Positions 58,814 to 64,000 of a stretch of DNA of 64,000 nucleotides are shown piece after piece. The notes below the pieces were generated by a model, which was not told where the DNA came from, made no database searches, and saw only the letters and a list, made by a program, of their open reading frames with translations. Every line of letters begins with the position of its first letter. The first letter of the stretch is position 1. The stretch comes from Pseudomonadota bacterium. Lineage in GTDB: Bacteria; Pseudomonadota; Alphaproteobacteria; Acetobacterales; Acetobacteraceae. The position numbers and the translations under genes are program-made. Where the stretch lies: contig JAJZVV010000001.1 of NCBI GenBank assembly GCA_021845595.1, positions 372,001-436,000 of the forward strand. Reading direction: 5' to 3'.

Positions 58814-60766
58814 CTAAACGGTTTCAACGGTCCATCGGGCAGGCTCGGTCGGCACGGCAATGGCGGGGCTGACCGGCGGCGCGGCGGTCATGAGATCCGC
58901 CAGCGGCCGACGCGCCGCGCGGGCATTGGGCGCGGCGCGGCGCGGCGCACCGATGCGGGCGAGGAACAGTACCGCATCCGGATCGCCGATCGCGGCGCGG
59001 AAGGGCGCCGCCATCGCCGGCGAGGATGCGGCCATGGCGAGGGGACGAAACAGTGGCTGCATGGCCAGACCAAGGCGGGATGCGGTGAGCCAGAGGCGCT
59101 GCACGGCCCGTCCGGCCTCGATCACCGAGACCGTGCCGGTGGCGGCGCCGGCGGCGCGATGCACGCTGAAACACCCGCCGCTGGCGCGGATCGGCACCGT
59201 ATCGGCGCGGAAGGCGGCGAGCGCGCCTGCCAGAAGGGACGACGGCCCCGGCCGGCGCAACGCCCGGCGCAGGAGCGCGCGGCCGAGGCGGCCGAGGCCG
59301 AGCGCGCCGGTGGGGATGCCGCTCGGGCTGTGGGCGCGATCCGGGTCGATCGATCGCGCCAGCGCGGCCACCGCCTCCGGCCGCGCCGCCAGCCGCCGCG
59401 TGGCGCGGGCAGCGAGGCGCGCGACGGACGCGGGTTCGTGCCAGGAAAGGGTCAGCCCATCGCCGAGGGCGCTCGCCAGCGCCATTCTCTGCGCTTCCGT
59501 GAGGGCGCGCCGCCGATAGGGCCGGCGATCGACCGAGCGGGTGGTGAGATGGGAGAACAGCGGATCGAGCCCGATCCGGTCGTCGCGGACGAGTTCGGCG
59601 GCAATGCGCAGCCCATCCGCCTCGCCCGCCAGACGCCAGTCCAGCCGGAAGCCTCGCGCCGAAGCCGCGATGCGCATCGTCTCGATCAACATGCCGGCGG
59701 CGAGCCAGGTGGGCTCGCCGCTACGGTAGGAATAGGGGTGATCCGGGTCCGGCCGGGCGATGTCGATGACCAGGCTGTCGGGTCCGGTGAGGGTGAAGTG
59801 CCAGCGCTGGGCGTTTCCCGGGCTCGGCGCCCAGCGCGCCAGGTTCAGGATCTCCTCCATCGGCGTCCGCGGCGGCGCCTCCGGGCGCGTGGGCGTGCGC
59901 GTGCGCGCGGATTCGTAGACCCGGCGCGCGATTGCGAGCTTCAGCCGCTGCACCGGCCCGTTCAGCCCGCGCGGCAGGCGCGAGACGACGAGCTTGTTGC
60001 GGAAGGCGTCGTAATGGTGATGGTAGGGAGCGGCCTGCACCTCACCGCGGCGCAGCAGCAGCTTCACCGCGTTGACCGCGGTGATGCCGGCACAGATCGT
60101 GCAGGAGGCGCCGGTGGACGGCCCCTTGTGGTTGGGCAGATCGACCCGGCCCGGGTCCACCAGATAGGCGCGGTGCAGACCGCGGGGCGCGAGGCCGATG
60201 AGAAAGCGAAGATACTGCTCGTTATCGGACTGGCCCTCGAAGCGGAAATACTCCTCGAAGCTCATGCCGCCGGGCACGAAGGCGAGGCAGCCGGCACCCA
60301 TGCCGATGGGCGCGGCGCAGAGGGCGGGGATGCCGAGCTCGGCGCAGCGGGCATAGACGCGGCGGCGGATGGCGAGCTCGAAGAAATCGAAGCCGTCGAC
60401 GAAGAGGTCCGCCCCTTCGAGAAAAGCATCGATATTCCCGGCATCGATTCCCTTCGCGAAACGATTGAGCCGCAGCTCGGGGTTGATGGCGAGCGCCATC
60501 TCCGCGAGCACGTCGATTTTCGGCCGGCCGACGGTCGCCATGGTGGCGCCGATCTGGCGGTTGAAGTTGACGATGTCGAAACGGTCGAAATCGGCGATGG
60601 AGAAAGCACCGATGCCGAAGCGGGCGAGGGTCAGCAGATGGACGCCGCCGACGCCGCCCATGCCGGCGATGGCGATGCGTTTGCCGCGCAGCGCAAGCTG
60701 TTCCCATTCGGTGAGCCAGCCAATATTGCGATCAAATGCCAGGGCGTACGAAAATACCGGTCGCAT
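58814..60766 (-). CDS. ThiF/MoeB-like E1 domain fused to a nitroreductase domain
   Basis: 650 residues. Residues ~1-290 form an E1-like adenylation domain with nucleotide motif GMGGVGG (G35-G41), acidic D59/D61, and N69-R70-Q71 of VNFNRQIG. A single CTIC pair near residue 235 is all that remains of the usual two zinc CxxC pairs. Residues ~310-650 are nitroreductase-like, beginning LNLARWAPSPGNAQRWHFTL (FMN-binding Arg/Ser/Asn) and ending with LWLTASRLGLAMQPLFRPLAM and AVLFLARIG. An E1 plus flavin dehydrogenase in one chain suggests a substrate that is activated as an adenylate and then oxidised or reduced. GGAGG precedes ATG 60766. No ubiquitin-like, ThiS-like or peptide substrate gene is adjacent. 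Confidence 0.85.
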   Translation of the reverse strand: MRPVFSYALAFDRNIGWLTEWEQLALRGKRIAIAGMGGVGGVHLLTLARFGIGAFSIADFDRFDIVNFNRQIGATMATVGRPKIDVLAEMALAINPELRLNRFAKGIDAGNIDAFLEGADLFVDGFDFFELAIRRRVYARCAELGIPALCAAPIGMGAGCLAFVPGGMSFEEYFRFEGQSDNEQYLRFLIGLAPRGLHRAYLVDPGRVDLPNHKGPSTGASCTICAGITAVNAVKLLLRRGEVQAAPYHHHYDAFRNKLVVSRLPRGLNGPVQRLKLAIARRVYESARTRTPTRPEAPPRTPMEEILNLARWAPSPGNAQRWHFTLTGPDSLVIDIARPDPDHPYSYRSGEPTWLAAGMLIETMRIAASARGFRLDWRLAGEADGLRIAAELVRDDRIGLDPLFSHLTTRSVDRRPYRRRALTEAQRMALASALGDGLTLSWHEPASVARLAARATRRLAARPEAVAALARSIDPDRAHSPSGIPTGALGLGRLGRALLRRALRRPGPSSLLAGALAAFRADTVPIRASGGCFSVHRAAGAATGTVSVIEAGRAVQRLWLTASRLGLAMQPLFRPLAMAASSPAMAAPFRAAIGDPDAVLFLARIGAPRRAAPNARAARRPLADLMTAAPPVSPAIAVPTEPARWTVETV

Positions 60767-61410
60767 GCAATCCTCCAATCGACCCAACCGCGCCGCGACC
60801 GTGATCCGGGCGTCAGCGCGCCAATACGCTAACGAACGGCGCCGTCACCGCAAGCGTAATATCCCCTGTTCGTTGCAGCCGCCTTGCAGCGGTCGCCCGA
60901 TAACAAACGATCCGAAAAAATTCCTGCTCCGGTTCGCCTGTCCGGGAAGCGCGGCCGGAACCCTGGGTCCGGCGCGTTGGCCCTGGCGCCGGCTTGTTGC
61001 CGGCGGGCGCCTCTTGCGCACGACGATGGTGGCAGCTTGGTGATTAAGGAAGTCTTGCGGCAAAAAGGCCGCTGCGGGCGTGGCGCCGCGGGCGATTGAA
61101 ATTGGAAACACACCGAGTGGCGTGCGCACGCTGGGAGAGCGAAGCGGCGGCGCGGGCTCAGCGGGATTTCTCTCTGCTTGAGCGGAGCAGCGCGCAGAGC
61201 GATGCAGCGCCAACAAGCGCGACGCAACCCAGCGTCAATCGGAGCGCGCATCGGCGCATCGAATGGTTCTGCCAGCCACACCGATCGAATTCACGCTCCA
61301 TTCCCTCATTTCGGGACAAGCTTGCCCCAGAAAGCAAATTGGCCATCCGGGTCTCGGATGGCCAATCGGCTCAGCTCATCTGCGGACCAGATCCGCTGCG
61401 GCTCCGGCGC
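60767..61410. other. 644-base intergenic region upstream of the ThiF/nitroreductase gene
   Basis: No credible gene is seen on either strand. Recognisable elements are a terminator for the upstream PEP-CTERM gene (61339-61365), a 7-bp hairpin CGCCGGC-TTGTT-GCCGGCG (60987-61005), the palindrome ACGGCGCCGT (60836-60845), and two direct TTGCAGC repeats 11 bases apart (60873 and 60884). The A-run at 60916-60921 and the lower GC near 60900 suggest that the control region of the downstream operon lies around 60830-60920. A 33-codon hydrophobic ORF at 61158-61258 (minus) is too weak to call. Confidence 0.6.
61339..61365 (-). terminator. Rho-independent terminator after the second PEP-CTERM gene
   Basis: TTGGCCATCC (61339-61348) and GGATGGCCAA (61356-61365) form a perfect 10-bp stem with a seven-base loop. 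On the minus strand it is followed by a T-rich tail (TTTGCTTTC). It is 46 bases past the stop of the PEP-CTERM gene at 61411. Confidence 0.75.
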
Positions 61411-62244
61411 TCAGACAGCGGCGCGGCGGCGACGGATCAGGCCAAGACCAGCCAGACCGCTACCAAGCAGCAGCATCGAAGCCGGCTCCGGCACGATGAA
61501 GGTCGCGTTGCCGCCACCACCGTTGACCGCAATGCAAGTGTCGCTCCCGCATGTAGAGACGGTGACGACCGAGGTGGTATTGGTGAACGCCGTGTCGATA
61601 TTCAGGCCGACATAACCACTGGGCGGCGGCACGATGAAGAACCCGCTCTGGGTCGCATCAGGAACAAAAGTCGCGAACACCTCTGCGGAAGGCACGCCGC
61701 TAATCACCGAACCTGTACCGCTCGACGGAGCCAGCTTGCCGGTCGCGAGCTTGAAGTCGCCCGTCGTGTTGCTGTCAGTCGCCGGCCCGGGATTGATCGC
61801 GCTGAACGTCGGCGTCGTTCCGAGGGGGTGGGCGTACAGCGTATAGGTCAGGCCGTTGAACGACGCAAACGACGCCGCCGGATTGAAGCCCGGCGTCGTA
61901 TGATTCACGTCAGTGTAGAACGTCCCGGTAGCGGTGTACTTATAGTAAAGATCGTAATTATTAGCCTGGCCAAGCCCGCTTCCATTCACTGCCGTTCCAT
62001 TCAGCTGGAACTGGGTGATCGGCAGATAACCGGAATCGGTGAAGGCGCCGGTCGTGGTATTGATCGAGGTGATCGAGAAGTCGCTGATCACCTGGTTGTT
62101 GAATGTCACCGACGTCACCGGACCCAACGACGGGGTCGCTCCATTCGGATCCCACGTCATCGTCAGCGGCGCCGCCCAGGCCGCCACCGAAGCGGCGGAA
62201 GCCATCACCGTGCCCAGCAACAGGGCCCTGAAAGTACTACGCAT
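61411..62244 (-). CDS. PEP-CTERM protein (possibly PepA-like, flocculation type)
   Basis: 277 residues. A Sec signal (MRSTFRALLLGTVMASAASVAAWA) is followed by a Thr/Asn/Ser/Gly/Phe-rich beta body (NNQVISDFSITSINTTTGAF, QANNYDLYYKYTATGTFYTD). One Cys pair (STCGSDTCIAV) precedes VPEPASMLLLGSGLAGLGLIRRRRAAV, a canonical PEP-CTERM tail. The body resembles flocculation-associated PEP-CTERM proteins, but this is a loose pattern match. GC content and codon use are noticeably lower than in neighbouring genes, which is common for Asn/Thr-rich surface proteins. GGAGGAGG precedes ATG 62244. Confidence 0.85.
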   Translation of the reverse strand: MRSTFRALLLGTVMASAASVAAWAAPLTMTWDPNGATPSLGPVTSVTFNNQVISDFSITSINTTTGAFTDSGYLPITQFQLNGTAVNGSGLGQANNYDLYYKYTATGTFYTDVNHTTPGFNPAASFASFNGLTYTLYAHPLGTTPTFSAINPGPATDSNTTGDFKLATGKLAPSSGTGSVISGVPSAEVFATFVPDATQSGFFIVPPPSGYVGLNIDTAFTNTTSVVTVSTCGSDTCIAVNGGGGNATFIVPEPASMLLLGSGLAGLGLIRRRRAAV

Positions 62245-62327
62245 TTTGCAAGCCTCCTCCACTTGTGATCATACCCGCCCTCGGCCCGGCGAGCAGAGAT
62301 CGCCCGCACCGAACCTTTACGGGAGTT

Positions 62328-62356
62328 AATCCACCATGAACAGGCGCGCCTGTCAA
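62328..62356 (-). promoter_or_regulatory. Predicted promoter with palindromic operator for the PEP-CTERM gene
   Basis: Minus-strand TTGACA (62351-62356), a perfect -35, is followed after 17 bases by TGGATT (62328-62333), a weak -10. The 14-bp perfect palindrome ACAGGCGCGCCTGT (62340-62353) overlaps the -35 and the start of the spacer, where a dimeric repressor would block polymerase. The leader is about 80 bases. Upstream, 62380-62530 is unusually AT-rich for this genome. Confidence 0.5.
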
Positions 62357-62499
62357 GCATCGAGACATCACGGTTTCTTGAATGACCTTCAAAACCAATT
62401 TATAGACGCGATTCACCCGCACCAAGGGTGCAGCCGGCGGTCTAGACGCGGGTATTTTCCAAATCTGTTCCATTTTTTATGAACATAATCCATAAATAG

Positions 62500-63357
62500 T
62501 TATATAGTGTTGTTTTTTGATACATCGGCATCCGGGTCCGCCACCGAGACACGCAGCCAGTCCGGCAGACTCGGCGTCAGCCGGGCCTCGCCGCAGGCCA
62601 GGTCCGCCGCCGCCAGCGACGCCAGCCGGAGCAGCGCCAGGCCGCGGTCAGCCACACCGGACCGCATCACGCCCACCACGGCCTCGCCCTCACGCACCTC
62701 GGTCCCCGCTTCGGGCAGCCGCCCTTCCACCACGACCGGGACCAGCCGGCGCTTCACCAGACCGCGATAGCGGGTGCGCGCCGTCAGTTCCTGGCCGAGA
62801 TAGCAGCCCTTGTCCCAGGCGATCCCGCCCAGCGCGTCGAACCCCGCTTCCAGCAGCACGCTCTTGTCCGCCTCCATGTCCCGCCCGCCATCCGGCAGCC
62901 CGAGCCCGATCCGGTGGCGGTCCCAGGCGGCGAACGGAACCGTCCCCGGCAACGGCGCGGAGGCGAGAATCCGCCACCCCGCCGCCTCCAGCCGCGGATC
63001 CGGCGCCATGATCGCGCCCGGCACCGGGGGCGGGGGGCCGTTCCACGCGGCATGGACACTGAACCCGGCCGAAACGTCCCGCAACGCCACGTCGGCGCGC
63101 AGCCGGTGGCGGCCGAGCCGCGCCACCAGCATCGGCGCCTGGGCGCGCTCGCACTCCAGCAGCAGGCGCTCGGCCTCGGCGGCGATGAAGAAATCCGCCA
63201 GCCACTTGCCCTGCGGCGTCAGCAGCGCCGCCCAGACCAGCCGGCCCGGCGCGGCGCGGGTCACGTCGTTGGATACGAGTCCCTGCAGGAAACCCACCCG
63301 GTCGGACCCGGTGATCTCCACCACGCCCCGGTGCGGCAGATGCGCGAGTTCGGTCAT
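62500..63357 (-). CDS. ygfZ: Folate-dependent Fe-S cluster protein YgfZ (T-protein-like)
   Basis: 285 residues. The family hallmark K-G-C-Y-x-G-Q-E is present as DKGCYLGQELTAR with the Cys at residue 185. The N-terminal aminomethyltransferase-like part has ITGSDRVGFLQGLVSNDV and LLTPQGKWLADFFI. YgfZ/IBA57 proteins help MiaB-type and other Fe-S enzymes in a folate-dependent way. The last ~10 residues (ending KNNTI) come from AT-rich sequence and are not family-like, which suggests that an older stop was lost. ATG 63357 is used. Confidence 0.93.
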   Translation of the reverse strand: MTELAHLPHRGVVEITGSDRVGFLQGLVSNDVTRAAPGRLVWAALLTPQGKWLADFFIAAEAERLLLECERAQAPMLVARLGRHRLRADVALRDVSAGFSVHAAWNGPPPPVPGAIMAPDPRLEAAGWRILASAPLPGTVPFAAWDRHRIGLGLPDGGRDMEADKSVLLEAGFDALGGIAWDKGCYLGQELTARTRYRGLVKRRLVPVVVEGRLPEAGTEVREGEAVVGVMRSGVADRGLALLRLASLAAADLACGEARLTPSLPDWLRVSVADPDADVSKNNTI

Positions 63358-63471
63358 GCATCGGCAAGTGGTCGCGCGGGCGGGAACCGGCAAGAACGCA
63401 GCGGGTTTTTCGCCGGCGGCAAAATCAGGCTAGACACCGCTCATGCTCCACCCAAGCCCGCCCCGACCCTG

Positions 63472-64000
63472 ATGTGCGGCATCGCCGGCCTGATGCTCGG
63501 CGCCGACGCCGCCCCGCCCGATGCGGGGACGCTGGCCGCGCTCGCCGCCGCGCTCGCCCACCGCGGGCCGGACGGTGCCGGGGAGAGCCTCGCCGGGCGG
63601 ACGGCGCTGGTGCACACGCGCCTGGCCATCATCGACCTCGTCACCGGCGACCAGCCGCTGCACGCCGGGGCGGTGGCGCTGATCGCCAATGGCGAGATCT
63701 ATAATTATAAGGCGCTGCGAGCGGCGATGCCGCGCGTCGTCTTCGGCACGGCGAGCGACTGCGAACCGCCGCTGCATCTCTGGCAGCGCGACGGCGTGGC
63801 GTTCACCGCCGCGCTGCGCGGCATGTACGCCATCGCGCTGCACGACCGCGCCGCCCGCCAGCTGGTGCTGGCGCGGGATCCGTTCGGCATCAAGCCGCTC
63901 TACATCGCCCACACCGAAGCCGGGCTCGCCTTCGCCTCCGAACCGCGCGCCCTGCTCGCCGCCGGCTTCGCCCGCCGCGCCGTGCATGCGCCGGCACGCG
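63472..64000 (+). CDS. Asparagine synthase (glutamine-hydrolysing), N-terminal part, runs off the right edge
   Basis: The frame is open from ATG 63472 to the end of the window (about 176 residues seen). It starts MCGIAGLML; Cys2 is the N-terminal nucleophile of class II glutamine amidotransferases, exposed after Met removal. HRGPDGAG, RLAIIDLVTGDQPL, NGEIYNYKALR, and RDPFGIKPLYI are typical AsnB glutaminase-domain motifs. The synthetase domain lies outside the window, so housekeeping AsnB versus a surface-polysaccharide-associated paralogue (often found in exosortase clusters) cannot be decided. It is divergent from ygfZ with a 114-base gap. Confidence 0.92.
   Translation, partial: MCGIAGLMLGADAAPPDAGTLAALAAALAHRGPDGAGESLAGRTALVHTRLAIIDLVTGDQPLHAGAVALIANGEIYNYKALRAAMPRVVFGTASDCEPPLHLWQRDGVAFTAALRGMYAIALHDRAARQLVLARDPFGIKPLYIAHTEAGLAFASEPRALLAAGFARRAVHAPAR

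Noticed and set aside
61158-61258. Short hydrophobic ORF (MRRCALRLTLGCVALVGAAS...) on the minus strand in the 644-base gap
   Set aside because: No ribosome binding site of note, only 33 codons, and no independent support; could be chance.
62244-62262. Sigma-54-like -24/-12 element (TGGAGGAGGCTTGC) before the second PEP-CTERM gene
   Set aside because: Spacing between GG and GC is one base short of the sigma-54 rule and the sequence is the ribosome binding site.

Overview
The window is about 64 kb of very GC-rich, densely packed bacterial chromosome. Gene content and order point to an alphaproteobacterium, most likely Rhodospirillales/Acetobacteraceae. The main pointers are the cytochrome bc1 operon next to hemF and an MTA phosphorylase, a DUF3035/BamF-type lipoprotein, the order yebC-ruvCAB-ybgC-tolQRAB-pal-cpoB-tilS-ftsH-folP-glmM-thiD, and PEP-CTERM proteins. 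The family assignment is an inference from content, not from a database match. Apart from two short repeats, nothing looks like a prophage, IS element, CRISPR array or plasmid.

Layout. (1) 1-8.1 kb: end of an ADP-forming acyl-CoA synthetase, a MaoC hydratase, hemF (minus), petABC with a promoter and a strong terminator, MTA phosphorylase, a PEP-CTERM protein and tRNA-Thr(TGT). (2) 8-13 kb: DUF3035 lipoprotein, acyl-CoA ligase, mutL with an endonuclease motif, and a TSUP permease. (3) 13-17.3 kb, minus: pdxH, a phosphotransferase/kinase fusion, a universal stress protein, a MarR regulator and a pirin, in one run. (4) 17.4-23.5 kb: fabI, aroC, an unrecognised 403-residue protein, a small ORF, an MFS exporter (minus) and rmuC. 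(5) 23.5-29.4 kb: CaiB-type CoA transferase and a methyltransferase-glycosyltransferase fusion (minus), then a circularly permuted ATP-grasp/alpha-E pair (plus). (6) 29.4-38.6 kb, minus: a tripartite RND efflux operon with two different permeases. (7) 38.9-40.3 kb: thiolase and a small GDCCVxC protein. (8) 40.2-56.1 kb, minus: a long housekeeping block covering thiamin, peptidoglycan precursor and folate synthesis, FtsH, TilS, the complete Tol-Pal system, Holliday-junction processing and YebC. (9) 56.2-64 kb: a soluble chemoreceptor with a PilZ domain, an acyltransferase of the PEP-CTERM-associated type with a ThiF/nitroreductase fusion, a second PEP-CTERM protein, ygfZ, and the start of an asparagine synthase.

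Most notable observations. A 104-bp palindromic element occurs twice (15857-15960 and 24857-24960, 97/104 identical). Each copy lies in frame inside an otherwise intact protein gene, in opposite reading orientations, and one stem carries a compensatory base-pair change. It resembles the Rickettsia palindromic elements in behaviour. The ThiF/nitroreductase fusion next to an autoinducer-synthase-like acyltransferase and a PEP-CTERM gene looks like an uncharacterised biosynthetic module. Also worth attention are a GDCCVxC mini-protein whose conserved N-terminus has no normal start codon, an 84-residue low-complexity insertion in one RND permease, and a TolA whose usual helical rod is replaced by polyproline.
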